Notes: a model not told the origin generated them from the letters alone. A DNA stretch of 34,620 nt from Aquabacterium sp. (GCA_017994835.1 JAGOKC010000018.1:1-34620); one strand, 5' to 3'. Positions 16,923 through 27,096 are shown, numbered from the stretch's first letter. Translations and numbers: made by a program.

Positions 16923-18034
16923 GCACCTCATCACGTCACCTCGTCATCATGGCGGCTGGCACCGGCGGCCACATCATGCCCGGCCTGGCCGTGGCCGATG
17001 AAATGAAGCGCCGTGGCTGGACCGTGAGCTGGCTGGGCACCGAAGGTGGCATGGAAAACCGCCTGGTGCCACCTGCCGGCATCCCGATGGACACCATTTC
17101 CTTCAACGGCCTGCGCGGCAAGGGTGCCAAGGGCGCATTGCTGGGCGGCTTCAAGCTGCTCAAGGGCTTTGCCGAGTGCGCCCGCATCCTCAAAGCCCGA
17201 CAGGCCACCGCCGTGCTGGGCATGGGTGGGTATGTCTGCTTCCCCGGCGGCCTGATGGCCAAGGCCCGGGGCCTGCCGCTCGTGATGGTGAACGCCGATG
17301 CGGCCCTGCTGCTCAGCAACAAGGCCTTGCTACCCCTGACCAATGTGCTGGCCTGCGGTTTCGATGGTCCGGCTGCGCGCCACAAGGTGGCCCGCGTCAC
17401 CGGCAACCCCGTGCGCGCCGAGATCGAGGCCATCGCGCCACCGGCAGAGCGCTTTGCCGGCCGCACCGGTCCGCTGCGCGTGCTGATCGTCGGTGGCAGC
17501 CTGGGCGCGCGCGCGCTCAACGAGGTCATCCCGCAGGCCTTGGCCCTGATCCCGGCCGAACAGCGCCCCCGCATCACGCACCAGACCGGCATGGCCAACC
17601 TGGACGCGGTCAAGGCCAGCTACGCCCAGGCCGGACTCGATCCGGCGACCGATGCCGAGGTGCTGCCCTTCATCAACAACATGGCCAAGCGCCTGGCCGA
17701 TTGCGACGTCATCGTCTGCCGCGCCGGGGCCATCACCGTCAGTGAGCTGTGCGCCGCCGGGGTGCCCAGCGTGCTGATCCCGCTGGTGGTCTCCACAACC
17801 GCACACCAGCGCGACAACGCCGAGTACATGGCCGAGCATGGTGCCGCCGTGCACCTGCCACAGGCCGAGATGTCGGCCGCGTCGCTGGCGCAGCGTCTGC
17901 AAGGTCTGCAACGCGATGAACTGCTGGCCATGGCCCGCAAGGCCCGTGGTCTGGCCCGTCTCCAATCGGCCGCCGCCGTGGCCGATGCCATCGAAGAAAA
18001 CGTGAAACCCTCCAACGCAAAGGCGTCCCCATGA
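16919..18034 (+). CDS. murG: Lipid II-forming GlcNAc transferase MurG
   Basis: Peripheral membrane GT28-family enzyme on the cytoplasmic face, adding GlcNAc to lipid I to yield lipid II. 371 residues from the ATG at 16919, which overlaps the ftsW stop. The frame is open further upstream inside ftsW, but that part is not MurG-like. Motifs: [17 protein letters not shown] (11-27), GLRGKG, the linker GNPVR, then the C-terminal nucleotide domain with [46 protein letters not shown] and HQRDNAEYM. The end overlaps murC by ATGA. Confidence 0.97.
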   Translation: MSTSSRHLVIMAAGTGGHIMPGLAVADEMKRRGWTVSWLGTEGGMENRLVPPAGIPMDTISFNGLRGKGAKGALLGGFKLLKGFAECARILKARQATAVLGMGGYVCFPGGLMAKARGLPLVMVNADAALLLSNKALLPLTNVLACGFDGPAARHKVARVTGNPVRAEIEAIAPPAERFAGRTGPLRVLIVGGSLGARALNEVIPQALALIPAEQRPRITHQTGMANLDAVKASYAQAGLDPATDAEVLPFINNMAKRLADCDVIVCRAGAITVSELCAAGVPSVLIPLVVSTTAHQRDNAEYMAEHGAAVHLPQAEMSAASLAQRLQGLQRDELLAMARKARGLARLQSAAAVADAIEENVKPSNAKASP

Positions 18035-19446
18035 AGCACGCCGTCAAACACATCCATTTCGTGGGCATCGGTGGTGCCGGCATGAGCGGCATCGCCGAGA
18101 TCCTGCACAACCTGGGCTACGTCGTCTCGGGCTCCGACCAGGCCGACAGCGCCACCTCGCGCCGCCTGGCCTCGCTGGGCATCACCGTCCATGTGGGCCA
18201 CGATGCCGCGCACATCGACGGTGCCGAAGCCGTGGTCACCTCCACCGCCGTGAAGGGTGACAACCCAGAGGTGATCGCCGCGCGCGCCAAACGCATCCCC
18301 GTGGTGCCGCGCGCCGTGATGCTGGCCGAGCTGATGCGCCTGCGCAAGGGCATCGCCATTGCCGGCACGCATGGCAAGACCACCACCACCTCGCTGGTGA
18401 CCGACATCCTGACCGAAGCCGGGGTGGACCCGACCTTCGTGATCGGCGGCAAGCTGCACAGCGCCGGGGCCAACTCGGCCCTGGGCAAAGGCGAGTTCAT
18501 TGTGGTCGAGGCCGACGAGTCGGACGCCTCCTTCCTGAACCTGATGCCGGTGCTGGCGGTGGTGACGAACATCGACGCCGACCACATGGAGACCTACGGC
18601 CACGACTTCGCGCGGCTCAAGCAGGCCTTCGTGGACTTCCTGCACCGCATGCCCTTCTACGGCTCGGCCATCCTGTGTGGCGACGATCCGGGCGTGCGCT
18701 CCATCATCCCGCTGGTCTCGCGCCCCGTGATCACCTACGGCTTTGGTGAAGACGCCCAGGTGCGGGCCGTCGATGTCGAGGCCTTGCCCGGCGGCCAGAT
18801 GCGCTTCACCGTGCAGCGCCGCAACGGCATCGTCATGCCCGACATGCACGTGACCCTCAACCTGCCCGGCGTGCACAACGTGCTCAACGCGCTGGCGGCG
18901 ATCGCGGTTGCAACCGAAATCGAAGTGGCCGACGAGCCCATCATCCGCGCCCTGGGCGCGTTCACTGGCGTGGGCCGCCGCTTCCAGCGCTATGGCGAGC
19001 ACCCTGCCGCCGGCGGTGGGCGCTTCACGCTGATCGACGACTACGGCCATCACCCTGTCGAGATGGCCGCGGTCATTGCGGCCGCGCGCGGTGCCTTCCC
19101 CGGTCAGCGCCTGGTGCTGGCCTTCCAGCCGCACCGCTACACCCGCACGCGCGACTGCTTTGAAGACTTCGTCAAGGTGCTGGGCACCGCCGATGCCGTG
19201 CTGCTCACCGAGGTCTATGCCGCTGGCGAAGCCCCCATCGTCGCCGCCGACGGTCGTGCGCTGACCCGCGCCGTGCGCGTGGCGGGCAAGGTCGAGCCCG
19301 TGTTCGTCGATGAGGTGAACGACATGCCCCAGGCCATCGCCGCCAACACCCGCGACGGGGACGTGGTGATCTGCATGGGCGCCGGCTCGATCGGCACCGT
19401 GGCCGGCAAGACCGCCGAACTGTTGAAAGAGAAGACGGAATCATGA
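18031..19446 (+). CDS. murC: UDP-MurNAc:L-alanine ligase MurC
   Basis: Cytosolic Mur ligase adding L-Ala to UDP-MurNAc, the first stem-peptide residue. 471 residues. N-terminal UDP-binding [15 protein letters not shown] (9-23), ATP loop [10 protein letters not shown] starting at residue 112, [22 protein letters not shown] and the C-terminal [10 protein letters not shown] and FQPHRYTRT blocks are textbook MurC. It begins in the murG stop (ATGA) and ends overlapping ddl (ATGA). Confidence 0.98.
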   Translation: MKHAVKHIHFVGIGGAGMSGIAEILHNLGYVVSGSDQADSATSRRLASLGITVHVGHDAAHIDGAEAVVTSTAVKGDNPEVIAARAKRIPVVPRAVMLAELMRLRKGIAIAGTHGKTTTTSLVTDILTEAGVDPTFVIGGKLHSAGANSALGKGEFIVVEADESDASFLNLMPVLAVVTNIDADHMETYGHDFARLKQAFVDFLHRMPFYGSAILCGDDPGVRSIIPLVSRPVITYGFGEDAQVRAVDVEALPGGQMRFTVQRRNGIVMPDMHVTLNLPGVHNVLNALAAIAVATEIEVADEPIIRALGAFTGVGRRFQRYGEHPAAGGGRFTLIDDYGHHPVEMAAVIAAARGAFPGQRLVLAFQPHRYTRTRDCFEDFVKVLGTADAVLLTEVYAAGEAPIVAADGRALTRAVRVAGKVEPVFVDEVNDMPQAIAANTRDGDVVICMGAGSIGTVAGKTAELLKEKTES

Positions 19447-20417
19447 GCACCCTTCACCTCACCGCCCCGACGGTGAACCCTGCTGACCTGGGCAAGGTGG
19501 CCGTCCTGATGGGGGGCACCTCGGCCGAGCGCGATGTCTCGCTGATGTCGGGTGCGGGCGTGCTGCAAGCCCTGCAATCGCAAGGCGTGAACGCCTTCGC
19601 TTTCGATCCCGCCGAGCGTCCGCTGCAAGACCTCAAGGCCGAAGGCGTGGACCGCTGCTTCATCGCCCTGCATGGCCGTGGCGGTGAAGACGGCACCGTG
19701 CAAGGCGCGCTCGAACTGCTGAAGATCCCCTACACCGGCTCCGGCGTGATGGCTTCGTCCATCGCCATGGACAAGGTCATGACCAAGCGCATCTGGCGCT
19801 TCGAAGGGCTGCCCACGCCGGAATGGCGCCTGGTGGCCAATGCCCACGAGTGCGAGCAGGCGCTGGTGGCCCTGGGTGCGCCGATGATCGTCAAGCCCGC
19901 CCGTGAAGGTTCCTCCATCGGCCTGACCAAGGTGACCGACGCATCGCAATGCGCCGCTGCCTATGCCGCCGCCGCCCAGCACGACCCCGAAGTGCTGTGC
20001 GAACAGTTCATCGAAGGCGAAGAGACCACCTGCCCGGTGCTGATCGTCGATGGCCAGGCCCAGGCGCTGCCCGTCATCCGCATCGTCGCCCCGGGCGGCA
20101 ACTACGACTACCAGAACAAGTACTTCACCGATGAGGTCAAGTACCTGTGCCCCAGCGAACTCGATGCGGGCGAAGAGGCCGAGATCCAGCGCGAAGTGGT
20201 GCGGGCGTTCAAGACCCTGGGTTGCCGGGGCTGGGCGCGTGCCGACGTGATGATCCGCAAGGCCGACCGCCAGCCCTTCCTGCTGGAGATCAACACCTCG
20301 CCCGGCATGACCGGGCATTCGCTGGTGCCCATGTCCGCCAAGGTGGCGGGCCTGAGTTACGAGCAACTGTGTCTGCACCTGCTGGCCTCGGCCAGCCTCG
20401 ACACCACCACCCACTGA
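19443..20417 (+). CDS. ddl: D-alanine:D-alanine ligase
   Basis: ATP-grasp enzyme making D-Ala-D-Ala, the substrate of MurF. 324 residues, close to DdlB of E. coli. Visible motifs: [19 protein letters not shown] (19-37), [31 protein letters not shown], the ATP-grasp [11 protein letters not shown], and the metal-binding end [17 protein letters not shown]. The start codon lies in the murC stop (ATGA). A 24-bp gap separates it from ftsQ, the first clear spacer in the downstream half of the cluster. The gene symbol is often written ddlB in this position. Confidence 0.97.
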   Translation: MSTLHLTAPTVNPADLGKVAVLMGGTSAERDVSLMSGAGVLQALQSQGVNAFAFDPAERPLQDLKAEGVDRCFIALHGRGGEDGTVQGALELLKIPYTGSGVMASSIAMDKVMTKRIWRFEGLPTPEWRLVANAHECEQALVALGAPMIVKPAREGSSIGLTKVTDASQCAAAYAAAAQHDPEVLCEQFIEGEETTCPVLIVDGQAQALPVIRIVAPGGNYDYQNKYFTDEVKYLCPSELDAGEEAEIQREVVRAFKTLGCRGWARADVMIRKADRQPFLLEINTSPGMTGHSLVPMSAKVAGLSYEQLCLHLLASASLDTTTH

Positions 20418-20441
20418 ACCCTGGACTGACCCAAAGCCACC

Positions 20442-21281
20442 ATGCTTGCCGCCGCCGCCCTTAACCGCTACACCTCGCCCGACGAGACGCCGCAAGACGT
20501 CCGCTGGATGAACGCGGCCGCTGCTGCGTTGGTGCTTGTGGCGGTGCTGATGGTGCTGGCCTCAGGTTTGCTCAAGCTGGCACGCGTGCCCTACTTTGAT
20601 TTGCAACGCGTGCAGCTCGAAGGTGACCTGCAGCGCAACAACCTGGCCACCGTGCGCGCCAACACCGTGCCGCGCCTGTACGGTGGTTTCTTCGAGGCTG
20701 ACTTGCAGCGCAGCCGCGGTATCTTTGAATCGGTGCCCTGGGTGCGCAAGGCTGTGGTGCGCCGGGTGTGGCCCAACCAGCTGCGCGTCACGCTCGAAGA
20801 GCACCAGCCCGCTGCGTACTGGCGTCAGGCGCACAGCGAAGACCAGCTCGTGAACACCTTTGGCGAGGTGTTTGACGCCAACCTCGGTGACGTCGAAGAC
20901 GAACACCTGCCTACGCTCGAAGCCCCCGCCACCACCGGTGCCGATCAGTCCGCGCACATGCTGCAGATGCTGCACCGTCTGCAGACCGTGTTCAAGACCT
21001 TGGGTGAAGTGGAGACTCTCAAGTTGAGCGACCGCGGCTCGTGGTCGCTGCAACTCGATGACGAAGCGCAGGTGGTGCTGGGACGTGGCAGCGACGATGA
21101 AGTCATTGCACGCGCTGAACGCTTCGCCGCGACCCTGCCCGAATTGCGCCGCCACTACCCGGCACCTCTGTCACAAGCCGATCTGCGCTATCCGCAGGGT
21201 TATGCCGTCAAGCTCCGTGGCCTGACAACCCTGCAAGATGGCGCGGCTCCTCCCAAGCAACCCCAGTTTTCAACGCGTTAA
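20442..21281 (+). CDS. ftsQ: Cell division protein FtsQ
   Basis: Bitopic divisome protein linking the cytoplasmic ring to the FtsL/FtsB and FtsWI complex. 279 residues: about 25 cytoplasmic residues, membrane helix at about 25-45, a POTRA domain at about 51-120 (VQLEGDLQRNN through VPWVRKAVVRRVWPNQLRVTLEEHQPAAYW), then the beta domain with the GEVF block and LDDEAQVVLGRG. The ribosome-binding site is weak (no clear AGGAG), so translation may lean on ddl. It is followed by ftsA after 12 bases. Confidence 0.94.
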   Translation: MLAAAALNRYTSPDETPQDVRWMNAAAAALVLVAVLMVLASGLLKLARVPYFDLQRVQLEGDLQRNNLATVRANTVPRLYGGFFEADLQRSRGIFESVPWVRKAVVRRVWPNQLRVTLEEHQPAAYWRQAHSEDQLVNTFGEVFDANLGDVEDEHLPTLEAPATTGADQSAHMLQMLHRLQTVFKTLGEVETLKLSDRGSWSLQLDDEAQVVLGRGSDDEVIARAERFAATLPELRRHYPAPLSQADLRYPQGYAVKLRGLTTLQDGAAPPKQPQFSTR

Positions 21282-21293
21282 CGCAAACACACC

Positions 21294-22523
21294 ATGGCCA
21301 AGGAATACAAGGATCTGGTTGTCGGACTCGACATCGGCACTGCCAAGGTGATGGCAGTCGTCGCCGAAGTCATGCCGGGCGGTGAGCTGCGTCTGGCAGG
21401 CCTGGGCATGGCCCCCAGCCACGGCCTCAAGCGCGGGGTGGTCGTCAACATTGACGCCACCGTGCAGTCCATTCAGCAAGCACTCAAAGAGGCCGAGCTG
21501 ATGGCCGACTGCAAGATCGGCCGCGTCTGGACCGGCATCACCGGCAGCCATATCCGTGGTCAGAACAGCACTGGCATGGTCATCGTGCGCGACAAGGAAG
21601 TCGCCCCGATTGATGTGCAGCGCGTGGTCGAAACCGCCAAGGCCATCAACATCCCCAACGACCAGCGCCTGCTGCTGGTCGAACCGCAAGAGTTCATCAT
21701 CGACGGGCACGAAGTCAAAGAGCCCATTGGCATGAGCGGTGGCCGTCTGGAGGTCAAGGTCCACATCGTGACCGGCGCGCAAAGTGCGGCCGAGAACATC
21801 GTCAAGTGCGTGCGCCGCTGCGGCCTCGAAGCCGAGCAACTGGTGCTCAACCCCAGCGCGTCAAGTTCGGCCGTGCTGACCGAGGACGAAAAGTCCCTGG
21901 GCGTGGCGATGGTGGACATTGGCGCGGGCACCACCGACGTGTCCATCTTCACCGATGGCTCGGTGCGCCACACCGCCGTCATCCCGATTGCCGGTGACCT
22001 GATCACCAGCGACATCGCGATGGCGCTGCGCACGCCGACGAAGGACGCCGAAGACATCAAGGTCGATTACGGCGTGGCCAAGCAACTGCTGGCCGACCCG
22101 AACGAACACGTCGAGGTTCCCGGCCTGGGCGACCGCGCCCCGCGCATGCTCTCGCGTCAAGCGCTGGCCGGCGTGATCGAGCCGCGCGTCGAAGAGATTT
22201 TCTCGCTGGTTCACCAGGTGATCCGCGAGTCTGGTTACGAGGAACTGTTGTCGTCGGGCATTGTCCTGACGGGCGGCTCGGCGGTCATGCCTGGCATGGT
22301 CGAACTGGCCGAAGACATCTTCCTCAAGCCTGTGCGCAAGGGGACGCCCTTGTACGCAGGCCCCCTCCACGACATGGTGGCCAGCCCCCGCTCGGCCACC
22401 GTCATGGGCTTGCTTGAAGAAGCAAGGCTCGCGCGTTCGCGCGGGATGAAAGCCGCGCAGCAGGTCGGGTCTGTCAAGACTCTCTACGCCCGCGCACGCG
22501 ACTGGTTCATTGGCAGTTTCTAA
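21294..22523 (+). CDS. ftsA: Cell division protein FtsA
   Basis: Actin-like membrane tether for FtsZ and recruiter of late division proteins. 409 residues. Nucleotide-binding elements: VVGLDIGTAKVMAVV (9-23), VDIGAGTTDVSIF (phosphate 2), and the adenosine block GIVLTGGSAVMPGM. The FtsA-specific 1C domain follows the first strand set (HGLKRGVVVNID through TGITGSHIRG). The C-terminus YARARDWFIGSF is an amphipathic helix of the membrane-targeting type. The Shine-Dalgarno is weak. A 55-bp gap leads to ftsZ. Confidence 0.97.
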   Translation: MAKEYKDLVVGLDIGTAKVMAVVAEVMPGGELRLAGLGMAPSHGLKRGVVVNIDATVQSIQQALKEAELMADCKIGRVWTGITGSHIRGQNSTGMVIVRDKEVAPIDVQRVVETAKAINIPNDQRLLLVEPQEFIIDGHEVKEPIGMSGGRLEVKVHIVTGAQSAAENIVKCVRRCGLEAEQLVLNPSASSSAVLTEDEKSLGVAMVDIGAGTTDVSIFTDGSVRHTAVIPIAGDLITSDIAMALRTPTKDAEDIKVDYGVAKQLLADPNEHVEVPGLGDRAPRMLSRQALAGVIEPRVEEIFSLVHQVIRESGYEELLSSGIVLTGGSAVMPGMVELAEDIFLKPVRKGTPLYAGPLHDMVASPRSATVMGLLEEARLARSRGMKAAQQVGSVKTLYARARDWFIGSF

Positions 22524-22578
22524 AAACAAGTTTCACACGATTTCAACCGGCAACCGTTAGACAAGAGAGAGGTATGAC

Positions 22579-23799
22579 ATGGCCATCGAGATGATCGACA
22601 ACTTTGACATGGGTACACAGATCAAGGTGATCGGCGTGGGCGGCGGCGGCGGCAACGCTGTCGAGCACATGATCAACGAGAGCGTGCAGGGCGTGCAGTT
22701 CATCTGCGCGAACACCGACTCGCAAGCCCTGAACCGCTCCAGCGCCGAGGTTCAGCTGCAGCTGGGCACCTCCGGGCTGGGCGCAGGTGCCAAGCCCGAG
22801 GCAGGCCGTGCCGCCGCCGAAGAGGCTGTGGACCAGATCCGCACTGCGCTGGACGGCGCGCACATGGTGTTCATCACCGCCGGTATGGGCGGTGGCACGG
22901 GCACGGGTGCCGCGCCTGTGATCGCCCGCGTGGCCAAGGAAATGGGCATCCTCACCGTCGGTGTAGTGACCAAGCCTTTTGAATTCGAAGGCAACCGTCG
23001 CCTCAAGCAGGCTGACGCAGGTCTGGCCGAGCTCGAAGCCAATGTCGATTCGCTGATCGTGGTCCTCAACGAGAAGCTGCTCGAAGTCATGGGCGACGAC
23101 GTCACCCAGGAAGAAGCCTTCGGCAAAGCCAACGACGTGCTCAAGAACGCTGTCGGCGGTATCTCCGACATCATCCACATCCCTGGTCTGGTGAACGTTG
23201 ACTTCGAAGACGTCAAGACCGTGATGAGCGAGCCTGGCAAGGCCATGATGGGCACCGCCACCGCTGGCGGCCCGGACCGCGCCACCAAGGCTGCCGAAGC
23301 TGCCGTGGCCTGCCCGCTGCTCGAAGGCATCGACCTGTCGGGTGCCCGTGGCGTGCTGGTGCTGATCGCGGCCTCCAAGGCGACCTTCAAGCTGGCCGAG
23401 TCGCGCAACGCGATGAACACCATCCGTCGCTATGCTGCCGATGAAGCGCATGTGATCTACGGTACGGCCTACGACGAAAGCCTGGGCGACCAACTGCGGG
23501 TCACCGTGATCGCCACGGGTCTGAGCAGCGCCCGGCGTGCCACCGCCCCGATGACTGTTGTGCACAGTGCCCTGCGCACCGGCACCGACAACATCCCTGT
23601 GCTGACCGATTTGGTGGCCCCGCATCCCAGTGGCCTGGGCGTGGGTCGTGCCACAGCCGGTGGTGACTTCAGTGGTTTGAACACCCCGAGCGTATGGCGC
23701 AGTGGCCGCACACAGGCGACCGCGAAGGTGGACGCACTCGCCAGCAACGGTATGGACGAGATCGAGATCCCGGCCTACCTGCGTCGCCAGGCTGACTGA
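22579..23799 (+). CDS. ftsZ: Cell division GTPase FtsZ
   Basis: Tubulin homologue forming the Z ring. 406 residues. GTP-binding VIGVGGGGGNAVEHM (17-31), tubulin signature GGGTGTG (104-110), T7 loop VNVDFEDVKTVM with the catalytic acidic residues, then a variable linker (about 325-390) and the C-terminal peptide DEIEIPAYLRRQAD (393-406) that binds FtsA/ZipA/MinC-type partners. It has the best ribosome site of the late genes, AGAGAGG at 22566-22572. Last gene of the cluster, followed by a strong terminator; lpxC, which commonly follows, is absent. Confidence 0.98.
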   Translation: MAIEMIDNFDMGTQIKVIGVGGGGGNAVEHMINESVQGVQFICANTDSQALNRSSAEVQLQLGTSGLGAGAKPEAGRAAAEEAVDQIRTALDGAHMVFITAGMGGGTGTGAAPVIARVAKEMGILTVGVVTKPFEFEGNRRLKQADAGLAELEANVDSLIVVLNEKLLEVMGDDVTQEEAFGKANDVLKNAVGGISDIIHIPGLVNVDFEDVKTVMSEPGKAMMGTATAGGPDRATKAAEAAVACPLLEGIDLSGARGVLVLIAASKATFKLAESRNAMNTIRRYAADEAHVIYGTAYDESLGDQLRVTVIATGLSSARRATAPMTVVHSALRTGTDNIPVLTDLVAPHPSGLGVGRATAGGDFSGLNTPSVWRSGRTQATAKVDALASNGMDEIEIPAYLRRQAD

Positions 23800-23829
23800 T
23801 TTCGCTGCCTCTCTCGTTGTTGCCATTTT

Positions 23830-23862
23830 CCCCCTGCGCCTTGCCGGTCGCAGGGGGTTTTT
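23830..23862 (+). terminator. Rho-independent terminator of the dcw cluster
   Basis: Nine-pair GC-rich stem CCCCCTGCG (23830-23838) / CGCAGGGGG (23849-23857) with a 10-base loop and a T5 run (23858-23862), 31 bases after the ftsZ stop. The plus-strand T-run makes it directional for the dcw transcript; the opposing acyl-CoA synthetase gene ends 24 bases further on. Confidence 0.92.
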
Positions 23863-23885
23863 GGCCTGTTTGTCATCTTGAACGC

Positions 23886-25727
23886 TCAGTCAAATCGGTG
23901 TGAACCGGCTGACAAGGCTCCCCAGACGGTGTTCGTCAAGGGCACATAGCCTGCAGGGGTGAGCACATACAAGGCATCGTGAACCACACTGGGGTCAAAC
24001 CCTTCGCGCTTGAGCGCCACCTTGCTGTACTTGAACGTGGCGGTGACCGCGTGGTCGTCACGCAAACGCAAAAACAGCGGCACCGCATAACGGGGCAACT
24101 GCGCGTACAAAGCTCGCGCCAGCGCACTGCCGTCCAATGATCTGGTCTGGTCACTCAGCGTGATCGCCGCCATCCCGGCGCGCCCGTCTGCGCCCGGTAC
24201 CGTCACCCCATACACCACTGCCTCGGCCACTTCGGGCTGATGCGCCAGCGCGCCTTCCACCTCGGTGGTGGCGACGTTCTCGCCCTTCCAGCGAAAGGTG
24301 TCGCCCAACCGGTCGATGAACTGCATGTGATGCAGACCCTGGTGTCGCACCAGGTCGCCGGTGTTGAACCAGGCATCGCCCTTCTTGAAGACGTTGCGCA
24401 GCACCTTGGCTTCGGTGGCCTTGCTGTCGGTATAGCCATCCAGCGGCGCGCGGTCGGTGATCTCGGTGATGAGCAGACCCACCTCGCCGCGATCAACCCG
24501 ACTCATGTACTGGCGACGGCCGCTGCGCACGGGCTCCTCGGTCTCCATGTCCATGCGGACAATGCCAAAAGACAGTGGGCACAGACCCGTGGTGCGAGGC
24601 AGGCCCAGGGCATTGATGAAGGCCAGATTGCACTCGCTGGCGGTGTAGAACTCGGCAATGTGCGCGATGCCGAAGCGCTGTTGGAAGGCGTCCCAGATCT
24701 CGGGGCGCAGTCCGTTGCCGATGATGGCCCGCACGCGGTGGGAACGGTCGTTGGGGCGCTCGGGCTGATTGAGCAGGTAGCGGCACAATTCGCCGATGTA
24801 GCAAAAAGATGTCGCCTGATGACGGCGGATGTCATCCCAGAAACCACTGGCGCTGAATTTGCGCGCGATCACCAGGCAGGCACCAGCCCCCAGCGCGGCC
24901 CCCCACGAAACCGTCAGGGCGTTGTTGTGATACAGCGGCAAAGGGCAGTACAGCACGTCATCAGGACGCAAGCGCAGACCCAGCACACCCATGCCGGACA
25001 TGCAGCGGTGCCAGCGGTAGTGCGACATCACCGAGGCCTTGGGCAGGCCTGTGGTGCCTGAAGTGAAAACGTGAAATGCAGGCTGATGCAGAAACATGGC
25101 AGCCGTTTCGGGTGGATTGTGGCTGGGGGCCACCGCCAGACGCTCGCTCGCCCAGGTCAGCTCCGGAGGCGGGGGGGCGTCGCCTTCCCACCACCAGCGG
25201 TCGCACAGCGCGGCGCGCTCGGCAGGGGGCAGACTGTCCAGGGCTTCGGTGCAGGCCTCGCCGACCAGCATCAGGACAGGGTGGGTGAGGCGGATGCTGT
25301 GCGCCAGCACCTCACCGCGTTGCTGGTTGTTCACCATGGTGGCCACGGCACCCAGCTTGACGATGCCCAGCACCCAGGCGATGACCTCGGCCCGGTTGTC
25401 GAGCAGCACCCCCACCGCATCCCCGGACTTGACCCCGGCCGCCTGCAGGGTGTGGGCGCAGCGGTTGGCCCAGGCGTTGAGCTCGGCATAGGTCCAGCGG
25501 CGCTCACCGCAGACCAGTGCAGGCTGGTCGGGCGTGCGCGCTGCCTGGTCGGCGAAGGTCTGGCCGATCGAACCCTGACGCGTCGGCTTGAGCAGCGCCA
25601 AGCCAACGAGGCCCTTGAGCAGCAGGCGGAAATCGGTGCGAACGGTGCGCCAGGCGGCCTTGACCCAGTCCGTCAGACTCAGGGTGGTGGGCGCAGCAGG
25701 GGCCCGTTCGGTAGCAGGTGATGTCAT
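23886..25727 (-). CDS. Long-chain acyl-CoA synthetase, FATP/FadD6-like
   Basis: AMP-forming ligase of the ANL superfamily that activates fatty acids as acyl-CoA. 613 residues. AMP/ATP loop FTSGTTGLPKASV (221-233), IIGNGLRPEIWDAF (335-348), EFYTASECN (359-367), NTGDLV (455-460), RLGDTFRWKGENVATTEVE hinge, and the C-terminal TATFKYSKVALKREGFD bearing the catalytic lysine region. The EFYTASE and TFKYSKV blocks resemble the fatty-acid transport protein/very-long-chain branch more than classic FadD. Substrate length cannot be read from sequence. No signal peptide; residues about 33-47 are hydrophobic and may aid membrane contact. It convergently faces ftsZ; cca lies 89 bp upstream on the same strand, so co-transcription is possible but not certain. 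Confidence 0.88.
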   Translation of the reverse strand: MTSPATERAPAAPTTLSLTDWVKAAWRTVRTDFRLLLKGLVGLALLKPTRQGSIGQTFADQAARTPDQPALVCGERRWTYAELNAWANRCAHTLQAAGVKSGDAVGVLLDNRAEVIAWVLGIVKLGAVATMVNNQQRGEVLAHSIRLTHPVLMLVGEACTEALDSLPPAERAALCDRWWWEGDAPPPPELTWASERLAVAPSHNPPETAAMFLHQPAFHVFTSGTTGLPKASVMSHYRWHRCMSGMGVLGLRLRPDDVLYCPLPLYHNNALTVSWGAALGAGACLVIARKFSASGFWDDIRRHQATSFCYIGELCRYLLNQPERPNDRSHRVRAIIGNGLRPEIWDAFQQRFGIAHIAEFYTASECNLAFINALGLPRTTGLCPLSFGIVRMDMETEEPVRSGRRQYMSRVDRGEVGLLITEITDRAPLDGYTDSKATEAKVLRNVFKKGDAWFNTGDLVRHQGLHHMQFIDRLGDTFRWKGENVATTEVEGALAHQPEVAEAVVYGVTVPGADGRAGMAAITLSDQTRSLDGSALARALYAQLPRYAVPLFLRLRDDHAVTATFKYSKVALKREGFDPSVVHDALYVLTPAGYVPLTNTVWGALSAGSHRFD

Positions 25728-25816
25728 CGGGTCAGTCTAGGTGTCAGGGCACAGCAGGCGATTTTGCCATGTGATAACGGATGGCATTAAGGGATGAAAG
25801 CGTGCCATGACGAGGG

Positions 25817-27040
25817 TCAATGATCCAGACCAGCCAGCGCCGTTTCGCGAGCATGGTCAATGGCCTGCCCGATGGCCGGTCCCTTCAACCCCTGCGACAG
25901 GGCCGTGGCCGAGACCTGGGCCGTGTCCACCGCCAGGCACAGGTTCAGCGCGCGCTGCAGCCGCGCCCCTTGGGGGTAGGGCTGCGCACTGAAACCCAGG
26001 CGACCTCGGGCATCGCATTCACAGGCCAGCAGCACCTCGGCAAAGCGCTGCGGCTTGCGCCAGGCGTCGCAACGCCCCAGCAGCCGCAGCACGGCGGCCG
26101 CCCCGAAGTTGCCGCTGCCATGGATGTTGCCGTGTTCACGGGCCACCACATCGGCCAGCTCGCGGCACTCGTTGGGCACGCGCAGCCGGGCGTTGACCGC
26201 CTGCAGCAACTGCACGCTGCGGCCTTCGTGGCCGAGGTGACGGGGCAGGATGTCGGCCGGGGTGGTGCCCTTGCCCAGATCGTGGCCCAGGCAGGCGTAG
26301 CGCACGGGCAAGGGGGCGTTCAGCTGCGCGGCCATGTCCAGCACCATCATCACGTGCACGCCGGTGTCGATCTCGGGGTGGTAATCGGCGCGCTGGGGTA
26401 CGCCCCACAGGCGGGCCAGCTCGGGCAAGAGTCGCACCAGCGCACCGCAATCGCGCAGCACCTCGAACATCCGAGAGGGGCGCGCTTCCATCAAGCCGCG
26501 CGCCAGTTCCTGCCACACGCGCTCGGCCACCAGGTGGTCCACCTCACCGGCGTCCACCATCTGGCGCATCAAGGCCTGGGTCTCGTCGGCCACCGTGAAA
26601 TCGGGGAAGCGGGCCGCAAAGCGTGCCAGACGCAGGATGCGCACCGGATCTTCGGCAAAAGCCGTTGAGACATGCCGCAGCACCTGCGCGGCCAGGTCGC
26701 GCTGACCACCATGCGGGTCGATGACGTGGCCCTCGGCATCTTCGGCCATGGCGTTGATGGTCAGATCACGGCGAACCAGATCGTCTTCCAGCGTGACGTC
26801 CGGGGCGGCATGGATCTGGAAGCCATGGTAGCCGTGACCGTGCTTGCGCTCGGTGCGGGCCAGCGCGTATTCCTCATGCGAGGCGGGATGCAGGAAGACG
26901 GGAAAGTCTTTGCCCACCGGCCGAAAACCGGCCGTCACCATGGCCTCGGGCGTGCTGCCCACCACCACCCAGTCACGGTCGCCGCCAGGGCGGCCCAGCA
27001 AGCGATCGCGCACCGCGCCGCCAACGAGATAGATCTGCAT
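25817..27040 (-). CDS. cca: CCA tRNA nucleotidyltransferase with HD domain
   Basis: Class II nucleotidyltransferase that adds or repairs the 3'-CCA of tRNAs. 407 residues. N-terminal VGGAVRDRLLG (6-16) with metal-binding DRD (21-23), RRDLTINAMA (90-99) and EDPVRILRLARFAARF (130-145) form the polymerase core. A C-terminal HD phosphohydrolase domain follows (HVMMVLDMA and GHDLGKG with His253-Asp254), as in the multifunctional E. coli-type enzyme. Start at ATG 27040. The gene lies 56 bp after rsmA on the same strand, so the pair probably shares a transcript. Confidence 0.96.
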   Translation of the reverse strand: MQIYLVGGAVRDRLLGRPGGDRDWVVVGSTPEAMVTAGFRPVGKDFPVFLHPASHEEYALARTERKHGHGYHGFQIHAAPDVTLEDDLVRRDLTINAMAEDAEGHVIDPHGGQRDLAAQVLRHVSTAFAEDPVRILRLARFAARFPDFTVADETQALMRQMVDAGEVDHLVAERVWQELARGLMEARPSRMFEVLRDCGALVRLLPELARLWGVPQRADYHPEIDTGVHVMMVLDMAAQLNAPLPVRYACLGHDLGKGTTPADILPRHLGHEGRSVQLLQAVNARLRVPNECRELADVVAREHGNIHGSGNFGAAAVLRLLGRCDAWRKPQRFAEVLLACECDARGRLGFSAQPYPQGARLQRALNLCLAVDTAQVSATALSQGLKGPAIGQAIDHARETALAGLDH

Positions 27041-27096
27041 GGTTGGCAGTGTAGCGAGAGCGTTGCCAGCGCGCAGGCGTGGTCACGCTTCCCGGC

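Noticed and set aside
22543..23826. 427-codon open frame opposite ftsZ
   Set aside because: Shadow of ftsZ codon usage; no motif, and it would run through the ftsZ ribosome site.
24240..25061. 273-codon plus-strand frame opposite the acyl-CoA synthetase
   Set aside because: Shadow frame; the minus-strand enzyme has all ANL motifs across the same region.
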